Origin: a virus | Reading direction: 5' to 3' (one strand) | IMG/VR virus record: IMGVR_UViG_3300047560_001508 | Span: 1-45,105 of that record | Length of the DNA stretch: 45,105 nt | Shown here: piece by piece, positions 1 to 5,933 of the stretch | Position numbering within the stretch: position 1 is the stretch's first letter | Layout of the letters: each line of letters starts with the position of its first letter | Notes under the pieces: generated by a model | Seen by the model: only the letters and a program-made list of their open reading frames with translations | The model's database searches: none | What the model was told of the DNA's origin: nothing | Translations under genes and position numbers: made by a program

Positions 1-728
1 ATGTGTCTGCGCTTATTACCGATAACAGTAATACGGCTGTTTCTAATAGTGAGGTAATATTATGGTTCAGCGGTATTGCTCAAGTAACTGGCGCATCAAC
101 CGTTCGCATTACAACTACTGGTGCTACTACCTACAAACTTCGTGCTACATCAACAACAAGCAGTTCTATTATCGCAAGTGATAACAACGGTCGCACTAAG
201 GTTGTATGGAAGAAGATTTCAGGCTTTACGCCATTAGCACCTAAGTCGTTTACAGAAACACTCACAATCGGCGCTACTACAACAGCACCTACTAAGGGTG
301 CTACTAAGGCGGTTGATTACATCAATCTAGTGGATGATAATTCGGGTTGGTGTCAGGTTAGTATGATGTATCGTCATACAAGTGCTGGTACTGCTGGTAG
401 TGGTGACTACTTGTTCTCCCTACCTGCTGGTTACAAATTTGATACTACTATACACCCTGGTTATACTTTTGTGGGTCAGAATAGTGCGGCAGATCCTGGC
501 ATGGTATCACACATTCCAGGTAGTAGAGGTGAAGTCAATGATTCCGCTACAGGTTGTTATTTCTTAGTAGTTGTTTATGACGCAACCCGTTTCCGATTAC
601 TACAAGAAAGCCAAGCAAGTTGGTGGGGAACTACTTCTCTCAGCCGCCAGCCTATAGGCAGCGGCCAATATGGGTTGAGTAACACTACACTAACCTTCAA
701 CGCAGGCTTCCGCTTTAAGAAAGGCTAA
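1..728 (+). CDS. C-terminal part of tail-fibre protein (5' end is at the window's right end)
   Basis: The frame is open from the first base. Bases 1-2 complete a codon whose first base is the last base of the window, so the protein that starts at 43416 runs on here without a break. The C-terminal part is rich in Thr, Ser and Gly and contains the segments YINLVDDNSGWCQVSMMYRH and ATRFRLL, and it ends in GFRFKKG. This resembles the C-terminal domains of phage fibre proteins I know from marine and cyanobacterial phages. The TAA stop is one base before the next gene, which uses AAGAAAGG inside this gene as its ribosome binding site. The GTG at position 3 is unlikely to be a real start. The probable role is the distal, receptor-facing end of a fibre; the receptor is unknown. 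Confidence 0.75.
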   Translation, partial: VSALITDNSNTAVSNSEVILWFSGIAQVTGASTVRITTTGATTYKLRATSTTSSSIIASDNNGRTKVVWKKISGFTPLAPKSFTETLTIGATTTAPTKGATKAVDYINLVDDNSGWCQVSMMYRHTSAGTAGSGDYLFSLPAGYKFDTTIHPGYTFVGQNSAADPGMVSHIPGSRGEVNDSATGCYFLVVVYDATRFRLLQESQASWWGTTSLSRQPIGSGQYGLSNTTLTFNAGFRFKKG

Positions 729-729
729 A

Positions 730-948
730 ATGTTAGAAGCATTCCTAACTTTTGTAAAAGGATTTCCATCATGGTTGTTCACCGTGGTGGAAGTCCTAGT
801 GGTAGCAGTGTTATTCTCTGCGGCGGTGTTGTTCCTGTTTGGCGTTTACATCGGCATCAAGATGATCGGTAGTAAAGCACCACAGATAAAGAAAATAATA
901 TTCTTTCCAATACCTAGTATTGAGTATTATGAAGAGGAAGACCAATGA
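730..948 (+). CDS. Small single-span membrane protein, holin candidate
   Basis: This 72-residue protein has a short N-terminal amphipathic stretch and one long hydrophobic segment at about residues 14-46. A Lys-rich stretch (KAPQIKKI) and an acidic end (YYEEEDQ) follow. It begins two bases after the fibre stop codon and overlaps the next gene by ATGA, so it is cotranscribed with the late fibre genes. Size, membrane segment and late position fit a holin or another lysis protein, but no family signature is visible. No endolysin was recognised anywhere in the window, which makes the lysis assignment tentative. Confidence 0.6.
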   Translation: MLEAFLTFVKGFPSWLFTVVEVLVVAVLFSAAVLFLFGVYIGIKMIGSKAPQIKKIIFFPIPSIEYYEEEDQ

Positions 949-1163
949 TAATGCCAACGGGACGTAAGGTAATAAGGGAAGGTATCGGATACGGTCCTTC
1001 CACTCGTCCACTGGCGGCACATCTACAAGCAAAGATAGTCACAGCAAAAGCAATTATGGAGGCTCGTGGAGTAGTAAAGCCTATTATCTACAATCTAACT
1101 AAGGGTGGTTGGGTTAGAATAGATACTAAAAAATATGCTCGTCGCAAACCCGAGGCTCAATAA
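945..1163 (+). CDS. Small basic hypothetical protein
   Basis: This 72-residue protein overlaps the previous gene by ATGA. GAGGAAG upstream serves as ribosome binding site, and two ATG codons (945 and 951) are possible starts. It is rich in Lys and Arg with no membrane segment, and has a C-terminal KKYARRKPEAQ tail. It is the last gene of the rightward late unit, since a strong intrinsic terminator follows at 1197-1229. I do not recognise the family. Its place next to a putative membrane protein at the end of the fibre cluster would fit lysis or a minor virion role, but nothing in the sequence proves either. Confidence 0.6.
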   Translation: MIMPTGRKVIREGIGYGPSTRPLAAHLQAKIVTAKAIMEARGVVKPIIYNLTKGGWVRIDTKKYARRKPEAQ

Positions 1164-1180
1164 TAAATATTGATTGAGCC
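1154..1180. repeat. Inverted repeat across the stop codon of the last late gene
   Basis: Arms GGCTCAA (1154-1160) and TTGAGCC (1174-1180) flank a 13-base AT-rich loop that contains the TAA stop and an ATAAATA string. It sits just before the terminator hairpin and could protect the 3' end of the late mRNA or act on the convergent transcript. Confidence 0.4.
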
Positions 1181-1196
1181 CGCCTAGACGGGACTT

Positions 1197-1229
1197 AGCC
1201 CATGCAGAGCAATCTACATGGGCTTTTTT
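1197..1229 (+). terminator. Intrinsic terminator of the rightward late transcript
   Basis: A perfect 8-bp stem AGCCCATG/CATGGGCT with a 12-base loop is followed directly by six T residues. A smaller CCCG/CGGG hairpin lies just upstream (about 1180-1192). The terminator separates the late rightward genes from the convergent leftward early genes. Confidence 0.85.
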
Positions 1230-1256
1230 AGGTGAGAATAGTAGTAGAAAAGTAGA

Positions 1257-1502
1257 TTATTGCTGACCGTTGTCAGGCGGTGCTTCTTTATCAGGCGGTG
1301 CTTCTTTATCTTTTTTCAGATATTGTAACACAAAATATAAGACAACAACCGCCGCAAGTGCTGGGCCGATACCTGCGCCACCGCCTGTTGGTGTTGGGGA
1401 GCAAATTGTTGTGCCGTTTGGTAGTGGGCGGCATGTTAGCGATTGTGCTTGGGCGTGTGTGATGGTGAAGGCTAGGATGATAGAGAGGATTATGGGTTTC
1501 AT
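1257..1502 (-). CDS. Small secreted, membrane-anchored protein with signal peptide
   Basis: This 81-residue protein has a clear type I signal peptide: MK, a hydrophobic core to about residue 16, and cleavage near AQA-QS at residues 18-21. Two Cys follow (TCRPL, TICSP), then a Pro/Gly-rich linker and a membrane segment at about residues 46-63. A charged tail contains a tandem KEAPPD repeat. That tail comes from two exact 18-bp direct repeats at 1273-1308. It is the last gene of the leftward cluster, preceded by AGGAAA. A spanin-like or superinfection-exclusion role is conceivable, but no lipobox or family motif is visible. Confidence 0.6.
   Translation of the reverse strand: MKPIILSIILAFTITHAQAQSLTCRPLPNGTTICSPTPTGGGAGIGPALAAVVVLYFVLQYLKKDKEAPPDKEAPPDNGQQ
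1273..1308. repeat. 18-bp exact tandem repeat, two copies
   Basis: The unit beginning TCAGGCGGTGC occurs at 1273-1290 and again at 1291-1308. The copies lie in frame in the 81-residue gene and encode the repeated C-terminal KEAPPD. Confidence 0.9.
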
Positions 1503-1518
1503 GGTGTTTCCTAGTAAA

Positions 1519-1538
1519 GAGAGAGCCGAAGCTCTCTC
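1519..1538 (-). other. Stable intergenic hairpin with UUCG loop
   Basis: On the minus strand an 8-bp perfect stem GAGAGAGC/GCTCTCTC closes a TTCG loop as C(UUCG)G, the exceptionally stable tetraloop form. It lies between the stop of the 94-residue gene (1548) and the start of the 81-residue gene (1502). Only a short TTTAC follows, so it is a weak terminator at best. mRNA protection or attenuation are alternatives. Confidence 0.7.
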
Positions 1539-1547
1539 GGTTGGCGA

Positions 1548-1832
1548 TTAGGCGATTACGATTGCTTTATCGAACTTCACTGGCACATATTCAGCGATGT
1601 TATTAATGATATATTCTTTATAGTCTTCTGTGCTATCGAATTCAGATGGGACACAATCTAAGGACATATCGAAGTTCATATAGAATCCGTCATCAGTGAG
1701 ATCCCAACCTGTGAACCATGAGTCGTAACATACAGTCTCAATCCAAGCATATTTAGAATCTTCTGACTTAGTGGTAATAACGAACACTTTAGCAGTGGCG
1801 TCAGCATCGATGGTGATTTTAGTAATCTTCAT
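1548..1832 (-). CDS. Hypothetical early protein, 94 aa
   Basis: This acidic 94-residue protein starts MKITKITIDADATAKVF and looks mainly beta in its first half (alternating hydrophobic residues). It has several aromatic residues and a Glu/Asp-rich middle. AAGGAAG lies 7 bases before the ATG, and a near-perfect σ70 promoter lies at 1896-1924. I do not recognise the family. Its size, acidity and strong private promoter fit an early host-takeover protein, which is an inference from context only. Confidence 0.65.
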   Translation of the reverse strand: MKITKITIDADATAKVFVITTKSEDSKYAWIETVCYDSWFTGWDLTDDGFYMNFDMSLDCVPSEFDSTEDYKEYIINNIAEYVPVKFDKAIVIA

Positions 1833-1895
1833 ACTATCTTCCTTTTAGAGAGATTGTAGTCGTCTGAACGAGCGTTCTTCTTCACTACAGATATA

Positions 1896-1924
1896 AGTAT
1901 AACAGGGGTGGGATTTATCGTCAA
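1896..1924 (-). promoter_or_regulatory. σ70-type early promoter P1
   Basis: TTGACG and TATACT are separated by exactly 17 bases on the minus strand. It drives the 94-residue gene (start 1832). The -35 box overlaps the first two bases of the inverted repeat at 1923-1961. Confidence 0.85.
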
Positions 1925-1961
1925 CTGTCTCATTCATGGGTGTTGTATAAATGAGACAGTT
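1923..1961. repeat. 12-bp perfect inverted repeat overlapping promoter P1
   Basis: Arms AACTGTCTCATT (1923-1934) and AATGAGACAGTT (1950-1961) are separated by 15 bases that include GTGTTGTA, the half-site of the palindrome found at other early promoters. It could be an operator, an RNA hairpin or part of an origin together with the adjacent 10-bp repeats. Confidence 0.85.
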
Positions 1962-1971
1962 ACGCTAGGCT

Positions 1972-2011
1972 TTTATACCAGTTTATACCAGTTTATACCA
2001 GTTTATACCAG
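1972..2011. repeat. Four exact 10-bp tandem repeats (iteron-like)
   Basis: TTTATACCAG occurs four times head to tail with a 10-bp period, i.e. one helical turn. On the minus strand the repeat also encodes the last residues and the TAA stop of the 134-residue gene ending at 1993, and extends past it. The array lies 10 bases from the 12-bp inverted repeat. Iterons of this kind often bind replication initiators or regulators. Confidence 0.85.
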
Positions 2012-2397
2012 TTTTTAGAGTAGACGAATGAGCCGCCGCCTAAATGATGACAGTCTGCTACCCAGTCGTCTCGGCGCTGATACGGTTTATTCGTAATAAA
2101 CTTCTCAACTAAGGCGTCTAATTCTGGTGTAGTCATTAGCTCGTATTCTTGAAACTCTTCTAAGAATCCGTCGATACAGGAATCATTCTGGTTAGCAACA
2201 GTAGTCAGACGAAGACCACGAGACTCGTCCCAGTCATGGTGATTAATTACTGTTGCTGAGCCGCCTACTACTGAATGATAGTAGCTAATCTCTAGTAAGT
2301 CATTAACTAATAGTTGTTGAAGTTGTGGGCGGCAGTCGTGTGAGACTGTAACTGTGATAGTTGTAAGATTACCGACTTTTGACTTAGTAATATCCAT
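1993..2397 (-). CDS. Hypothetical early protein, 134 aa
   Basis: This 134-residue soluble protein starts MDITKSKVGNLTTITVTVSH and has His- and Asp-rich patches (INHHDWDES, ADCHHLGGG). The ribosome binding site is AAGGAA and the promoter P2 is at 2456-2484. Its last residues WYKLV and its stop codon lie in the 10-bp tandem repeats, so repeat expansion or contraction would change its end. I do not recognise the family. Confidence 0.65.
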   Translation of the reverse strand: MDITKSKVGNLTTITVTVSHDCRPQLQQLLVNDLLEISYYHSVVGGSATVINHHDWDESRGLRLTTVANQNDSCIDGFLEEFQEYELMTTPELDALVEKFITNKPYQRRDDWVADCHHLGGGSFVYSKNWYKLV

Positions 2398-2455
2398 TTT
2401 GGATTCCTTTAGATAACTGACGTAAAGACTAACGCTTTATCGACTCAGTATTGGT

Positions 2456-2484
2456 AGTATAGCAGAAGTGGGATTTATTGTCAA
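2456..2484 (-). promoter_or_regulatory. σ70-type early promoter P2
   Basis: Consensus TTGACA and TATACT with a 17-base spacer on the minus strand. It drives the gene starting at 2397. The spacer shares ATAAATCCCA and TTCTGC with other promoters of this array. Confidence 0.9.
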
Positions 2485-2487
2485 ATC

Positions 2488-2964
2488 TTACAGGTCTAAC
2501 TTATTGGCCACGCTACGTGGCATATTGTATTGTGATACTAACAGATTACGGATAATGTCTGCCTCTTGGATATCACCGTCTTCCATTAGTTCTACCAAGT
2601 GTTCGTTATCATAATCATAACTGATTTCTACATCAACTTGACCACATTCATCACGGAACAGGGTACCATCAGCATTAATACGAACTTCGTAATCAAACTT
2701 GTAACCTTCGTGGCTAATAGCTCCACGCTCGAACTCGGTAGCAGTTTTAGTAGCGTCAAAAAGAGCATCATAGAAGTATTGCTCACGTTCACTGTATTCA
2801 CCACCACCTTGCTTGACGGCACGTTTTGCTAACTGTTCGCTAAGATCGGATACACAGTCGAACTCTTTGGTAAGAATGTCACCAGCGTAGGTCATCATAG
2901 TATCGATAGTTTCACCGATAGTAGAACAAAAAGCGGCGATTTGGGTGGCAGAGAGTTTAGTCAT
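2488..2964 (-). CDS. Hypothetical early protein, 158 aa
   Basis: This 158-residue acidic protein starts MTKLSATQIAAFCSTIGETI. Its first half looks helical and its middle is polar (YEVRINADGTLFRDECGQ). The start is preceded by GAAAGACCCTGAAA, almost the same leader as the gene starting at 5933, and its promoter P3 is at 2997-3025. I do not recognise the family, and no catalytic motif is evident. Confidence 0.65.
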   Translation of the reverse strand: MTKLSATQIAAFCSTIGETIDTMMTYAGDILTKEFDCVSDLSEQLAKRAVKQGGGEYSEREQYFYDALFDATKTATEFERGAISHEGYKFDYEVRINADGTLFRDECGQVDVEISYDYDNEHLVELMEDGDIQEADIIRNLLVSQYNMPRSVANKLDL

Positions 2965-2996
2965 TTTCAGGGTCTTTCTGTGGTTGGTAAGATTAT

Positions 2997-3025
2997 AGTA
3001 TAGCAGGGTTTTGATTTATTGGCAA
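2997..3025 (-). promoter_or_regulatory. σ70-type early promoter P3
   Basis: TTGCCA and TATACT with a 17-base spacer on the minus strand; one mismatch in the -35 box. It lies between the 47-residue membrane gene (stop at 3029) and the gene it drives (start 2964). Confidence 0.8.
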
Positions 3026-3028
3026 ATC

Positions 3029-3172
3029 TTAGATAATTTCTAACTTCTTGATTTCTTTACCAGTGATCTGGCAATAGGTAGCATAGATTGTTCCGGCTAC
3101 AGCGCCGACAATCATAGCAGTCAAGAACGCAATAAAGACAAAAAACAGAATGGTCAAAAGTAAAGTCAACAT
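3029..3172 (-). CDS. 47-residue membrane microprotein
   Basis: A short open frame encodes MLTLLLTILFFVFIAFLTAM, then IVGAVAGTIY and a polar end KEIKKLEII. It has one long or two short membrane segments. AAGGAA lies 7 bases before the ATG, and promoters P4 and P5 lie directly upstream, so the gene is very probably real despite its size. Small early phage membrane proteins often alter the host membrane or exclude superinfecting phage; that role is an inference. Confidence 0.7.
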   Translation of the reverse strand: MLTLLLTILFFVFIAFLTAMIVGAVAGTIYATYCQITGKEIKKLEII

Positions 3173-3206
3173 GATTAGTTCCTTCAGTTAAAGTTTCAAT
3201 ACAAGT

Positions 3207-3235
3207 ATTGTAGCAGAAAAGTGATTTATTGTCAT
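3207..3235 (-). promoter_or_regulatory. σ70-type early promoter P4
   Basis: ATGACA and TACAAT with a 17-base spacer on the minus strand, upstream of the 47-residue gene. The GTGTTGTA palindrome lies 6 bases upstream of its -35 box. Confidence 0.75.
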
Positions 3236-3241
3236 CTTTTG

Positions 3242-3261
3242 GTGTTGTATTTTTACAACAG
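3242..3261. promoter_or_regulatory. Palindromic operator candidate between P5 and P4
   Basis: Arms TGTTGTA and TACAACA (7 bp, perfect) flank TTTT. The same palindrome occurs at 6031-6050 and, degenerate, at 6392-6411, each time just upstream of an early promoter's -35 box. A dimeric repressor site is the simplest reading; an RNA hairpin in the P5 transcript is the alternative. Confidence 0.7.
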
Positions 3262-3295
3262 ATTCCGATATCTCGTTTTCCCTACCACAGAAGAT

Positions 3296-3324
3296 AGTAT
3301 AACAGAAAGGGGATTTATTGTCAA
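3296..3324 (-). promoter_or_regulatory. σ70-type early promoter P5 (tandem with P4)
   Basis: Perfect TTGACA and TATACT with a 17-base spacer on the minus strand. TTGAC recurs at 10-bp steps upstream (3329-3334 and 3339-3344 as CGTCAA on the plus strand). No gene lies between P5 and P4, so both serve the 47-residue gene or P5 makes a short RNA. Confidence 0.85.
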
Positions 3325-3359
3325 ATTTCGTCAATTTTCGTCAAATCCCGAAATGTAAC

Positions 3360-3452
3360 CTAAAGTATTCATTTTTTGAGCCCGTAGGAGCCGATTTACT
3401 GGCTAGGTTAGGGCTATCCTATCTACCTATTGGGAGACGGGCTAGGACGGGC
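3360..3452. other. Gene-free, repeat-rich spacer after the glycosyltransferase gene
   Basis: The whole stretch 3173-3452 has no gene. Besides P4 and P5 it holds GAGCCCGTA (3379-3387) whose complement TACGGGCTC lies in the end of the glycosyltransferase gene (about 3456-3464). Three ACGGGCT direct repeats lie near 3436-3463. The region can form an extended RNA structure on either strand, but no U-run follows on the minus strand, so I do not call a terminator. Confidence 0.5.
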
Positions 3453-4334
3453 TTATACGGGCTCAATATCGGTTCTTTGGACTATCTTCATGCCGTACTC
3501 GTTCGGCTCACTTGGCTCGTTGTAGTCAGGCTTACGAACTAAAGTATTCATTTTGAATGGGCGGTAATCTACTTCATGGTGGTGTCTGTTGAACTTCCAC
3601 ACTAGTTCTGTCACATCAGGATGAGCCAACTTTAGCATTTCGCTTTTCAATTTTGTTCCTTCACTCGCATAGAATTCTGTGGTATTTCCACCACTAATAC
3701 GCTGTGTAGTCAGCTTCTCTTGTAAGAAAGCATTGAACTGAATGGTACATAATCCAGCTTTGAGTATATCAAGTGAGAGAATGGTATCTTCATTGTATCG
3801 CCCACGCCACCTAAACGGCAAGTCGTTGCGTATCAAGTTACACGAGTAGATACGAGTGTTAGCGACGAATGGTGGCAACGTGGAGGCTCGTTTAGCGAAT
3901 TTACAATAGTTTGGTCCAGCCATAGCAATGTTATCGTATCGTAGCACAAAGTCTTCCATACAACGAAAGATTGTGCCGTCACCTACACGAATCTTTTGAT
4001 TTAGATATAGTCGTTCAAAGTGGTGGATATTATCATCACAGACCCAGTGCCACTCGTAGCCACTATCAATAGCGTGTTGCCATGCGAAGTTACGAGCAGG
4101 ACCAGGACCAGTTGACTTAGATAATCCTAAGTCATCAAGTAGTTCGTAGTCACGCTTGAATTGTGGGTCAAGTACAAGTATCTTGTCTTTGCTGATATGT
4201 TCGGCATACAAGTCATACTCTTGCTCTTCTACAATGATATGATATGGGACACCAATGCGGTCTAAGGCACGTGGTGTTATGCGTTGCTCATATCTTCCTT
4301 TAGATACAATGTAGATAGGAAACTGTGGATTCAT
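3453..4334 (-). CDS. TAGT/GREB1-type glycosyltransferase
   Basis: This 293-residue protein matches what I know of the TET-associated glycosyltransferase (TAGT) family of phage GT-A enzymes. The N-terminal strand is IYIVSKGR (residues 7-14), GPGPARNFAWQHA follows at 76-88, and the metal-binding DxD-like site is CDDN at 99-102. Downstream conserved parts include WRGRYNEDT. In characterised relatives the substrate is hydroxymethylated pyrimidine in phage DNA. No TET dioxygenase, C5-cytosine methylase or hydroxymethylase is visible in this window, so the acceptor is uncertain. It is the last gene of a six-gene leftward operon from P6 and overlaps the 85-residue companion by ATGA. The fold family is fairly sure; the DNA substrate is inference. 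Confidence 0.75.
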   Translation of the reverse strand: MNPQFPIYIVSKGRYEQRITPRALDRIGVPYHIIVEEQEYDLYAEHISKDKILVLDPQFKRDYELLDDLGLSKSTGPGPARNFAWQHAIDSGYEWHWVCDDNIHHFERLYLNQKIRVGDGTIFRCMEDFVLRYDNIAMAGPNYCKFAKRASTLPPFVANTRIYSCNLIRNDLPFRWRGRYNEDTILSLDILKAGLCTIQFNAFLQEKLTTQRISGGNTTEFYASEGTKLKSEMLKLAHPDVTELVWKFNRHHHEVDYRPFKMNTLVRKPDYNEPSEPNEYGMKIVQRTDIEPV

Positions 4335-4588
4335 AAATCACTCTTCCACTCTAAGTGAGCAGTGTGTACGATAATTCGCTCTGGATAACGAACACTCTTT
4401 GTCTTTAGTGTGATAGGCTGTCCTATGAGTTCACCAAAACGCATCAAGTCCTCTTCGTTAGCGAAGTTAATACGAATTTGCCGATAGGGTTCTAAATCGT
4501 CTTGGTGAAAGTCGGGCATATTACGCCACTCCCTTTTCCAGAGTGGCTCTTCTTCTTCAAACTCAAATAAATTATTTGGTTTGCTCAT
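4331..4588 (-). CDS. Small companion protein of the glycosyltransferase
   Basis: This 85-residue protein has a pattern I recall from many phage genomes next to TAGT-like or ParB-like DNA-modification genes. It has an acidic N-terminus (LFEFEEEEPLWKREWRNMP), then DLEPYRQIRINFANEEDLMR, then FGELIGQPITLKTKSVRYPE. The function of the family is unknown. The tight ATGA overlap with the glycosyltransferase suggests coupled translation and joint action. It overlaps the upstream gene by 17 bases. Confidence 0.7.
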   Translation of the reverse strand: MSKPNNLFEFEEEEPLWKREWRNMPDFHQDDLEPYRQIRINFANEEDLMRFGELIGQPITLKTKSVRYPERIIVHTAHLEWKSDL

Positions 4589-4847
4589 CTGCGAAGTCGT
4601 TTTTGATCATAGTAACAGCGTGTTCAGCACTATTGAATTTACCGCCTAGAATGATGTCACCAGTAGTAAGCGATTCTACTTCATAGAACATTTCGCCACC
4701 GTGTTCGAAGAAGATACACGCTAAGTTGTCGCCGACATCGACAACAACACGCTGATCGTCACCGACGATATCTAATTCTGCCGATGGTAGACCGATTCTA
4801 ATTTGTGCTACGGTGTCGTGCCAGTCGTTTAAGTTAGTATTAGTCAT
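4572..4847 (-). CDS. Hypothetical early protein, 91 aa
   Basis: This 91-residue acidic protein starts MTNTNLNDWHDTVAQIRIGL and looks like an alternating beta fold. It starts inside the end of the 96-residue gene (8-base overlap) with AAGAAAG as ribosome binding site, and its end overlaps the next gene by 17 bases. It belongs to the P6 operon. The family is not recognised. Confidence 0.6.
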   Translation of the reverse strand: MTNTNLNDWHDTVAQIRIGLPSAELDIVGDDQRVVVDVGDNLACIFFEHGGEMFYEVESLTTGDIILGGKFNSAEHAVTMIKNDFADEQTK

Positions 4848-5130
4848 GATAGTCTTTCTTTAAGTAGTTTGATTTAAGATTAGGATTAGTAGTCGAGTTT
4901 GCTTGCTTTCTTAACAAGTAAATTTTGGCTATCTGTTCACTTTTTTTTAGCGTAGCCTCGTCTATAGAACGCTGCAACAGCGCTCTTGGTGGCGGCGAAG
5001 GCGGCGGCATACGATCAATAGCAGTCGTAAGCGCTTGAACTACGATAGCGGTTGCTGTTGCTTCGCCGTAGATATCTAGCATACGAGCGAATCGATTGGT
5101 CAAAAAGTCTAAGTCGGCTTGTTCATTCAT
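4840..5130 (-). CDS. Hypothetical early protein with Pro-rich linker, 96 aa
   Basis: The N-terminal 40 residues look helical (DFLTNRFARMLDIYGEATAT). A MPPPSPPPRA linker follows at about residues 41-50, then a basic helical end with ATLKKSEQIAKIYLLRKQ. Of two nearby ATG codons only the one at 5130 is in frame. GAGAAAAAG lies just upstream. It is in the P6 operon and its family is not recognised. Confidence 0.6.
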   Translation of the reverse strand: MNEQADLDFLTNRFARMLDIYGEATATAIVVQALTTAIDRMPPPSPPPRALLQRSIDEATLKKSEQIAKIYLLRKQANSTTNPNLKSNYLKKDYHD

Positions 5131-5141
5131 GGCTTTTTCTC

Positions 5142-5378
5142 TTATTGATGTGCGAACAGAAGTTCAGTAGCGGTGGCGTCAGCTTCGTCTATGTGAGACA
5201 GCGCTAAGCGTAGTTGTACTTCTAACTCGTGAAATTGCTCACGCTCGTTAGCAGGTAGAACATGACAGTACTTGTCTGTAAAGTCTTTTAGGTCTTGAAT
5301 CAAGTCGTTCATGTAGGCAGGGATGTTGCTAACTTCGCATAGAAGTTGCTCTTTGTCGATATCTTTGATTGGTTTCAT
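5142..5378 (-). CDS. Hypothetical early protein, 78 aa
   Basis: This 78-residue acidic, helical protein starts MKPIKDIDKEQLLCEVSNIP. Its start overlaps the stop of the 51-residue gene by ATGA, which implies translational coupling, and GAGAGAAA upstream serves as ribosome binding site. It belongs to the P6 operon. The heptad-like C-terminal half could be a short coiled coil. Function unknown. Confidence 0.65.
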   Translation of the reverse strand: MKPIKDIDKEQLLCEVSNIPAYMNDLIQDLKDFTDKYCHVLPANEREQFHELEVQLRLALSHIDEADATATELLFAHQ

Positions 5379-5530
5379 AGCATTTCTCTCGCTAGTTGTT
5401 GTGCTTCAATGGCAGTATCGGTGCTAACATTGTATTCTGCCGCAATTTGAGCAACAGTAAGCCACGATATCTTGTTTCGGGTTTTAGGGTCTGCTAGAGC
5501 GTCTACTAGCAGTCGGATGGTGTCAGTCAT
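5375..5530 (-). CDS. 51-residue helix-turn-helix-like protein
   Basis: A short open frame encodes MTDTIRLLVDALADP, then WLTVAQIAAEYNVSTDTAIE at residues 23-42. That stretch has the spacing and residue pattern of a helix-turn-helix (VAQIAAEYNVSTDTA). It has the best ribosome binding site of the cluster (AGGAGA, 6 bases from ATG) and is the first gene after P6. A role as a small DNA-binding regulator, perhaps acting on the palindrome in P6, is an inference. Confidence 0.7.
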   Translation of the reverse strand: MTDTIRLLVDALADPKTRNKISWLTVAQIAAEYNVSTDTAIEAQQLAREML

Positions 5531-5564
5531 GTGTTTCTCCTATGATGATGCTTTATTTATCTGT

Positions 5565-5593
5565 ATGATACACTGACTCAACAAATTTGTCAA
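5565..5593 (-). promoter_or_regulatory. σ70-type early promoter P6 of the glycosyltransferase operon
   Basis: TTGACA and TATCAT with a 17-base spacer on the minus strand. Its spacer sequence differs from the other early promoters because it carries a separate palindrome (5571-5600). It reads six genes from 5530 to 3453. Confidence 0.85.
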
Positions 5594-5600
5594 GTCAGTG
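5571..5600. promoter_or_regulatory. 30-bp nested palindrome over the P6 spacer and -35 box
   Basis: Outer arms CACTGACT and AGTCAGTG are perfect complements, and the core ACAAATTTGT is itself palindromic. A protein bound here would block RNA polymerase at P6. The first gene of the operon encodes a helix-turn-helix-like protein, so autoregulation is possible. Confidence 0.7.
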
Positions 5601-5612
5601 GAAAGTATTACT

Positions 5613-5933
5613 TTACTCGGCAGTTTCTTCGATATCGTACTTAGAAGCAATACGACCTGCGCTCATAACTACATCAAAAGCACTGATGTTAGAGGCGTTG
5701 TGAAGTTCAGCGACGAGAGCCTCTACTTCGCTACGCAAGTCAAAGCCACTGTCATAGACAGGATTTTCAGCGCATACATCGTCATCACATTTTACTTTAC
5801 TCAACATACGTTGGATTTTGAGCTTTGTAGCAATCATTTGCTTGCGAAGAGCAATCATTTCTGCTTCGATTTGTGTAGCAGTATCAATATTGGTGATAGC
5901 GTTAGCGATGGTGGTGTCTGTGATGTAAGTCAT
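5613..5933 (-). CDS. Hypothetical early protein, 106 aa
   Basis: I start this gene at the ATG at 5933 (MTYITDTTIANAITNIDTAT) rather than an upstream TTG. The ATG is preceded by GAAAGACCTGAAA, the same leader as the gene starting at 2964. The middle is a Lys-rich helix (IALRKQMIATKLKIQRML) that may form a coiled coil, followed by an acidic C-terminal half. P7 is at 5989-6017. Family not recognised. Confidence 0.6.
   Translation of the reverse strand: MTYITDTTIANAITNIDTATQIEAEMIALRKQMIATKLKIQRMLSKVKCDDDVCAENPVYDSGFDLRSEVEALVAELHNASNISAFDVVMSAGRIASKYDIEETAE

Noticed and set aside
1972-2011. CRISPR-like array
   Set aside because: Repeats are 10 bp, head to tail, without spacers; no cas genes are present.
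3318-3542. Rightward open frame of 74 codons
   Set aside because: It lies over promoter P5, the structured spacer and the end of the glycosyltransferase gene, without a ribosome binding site.
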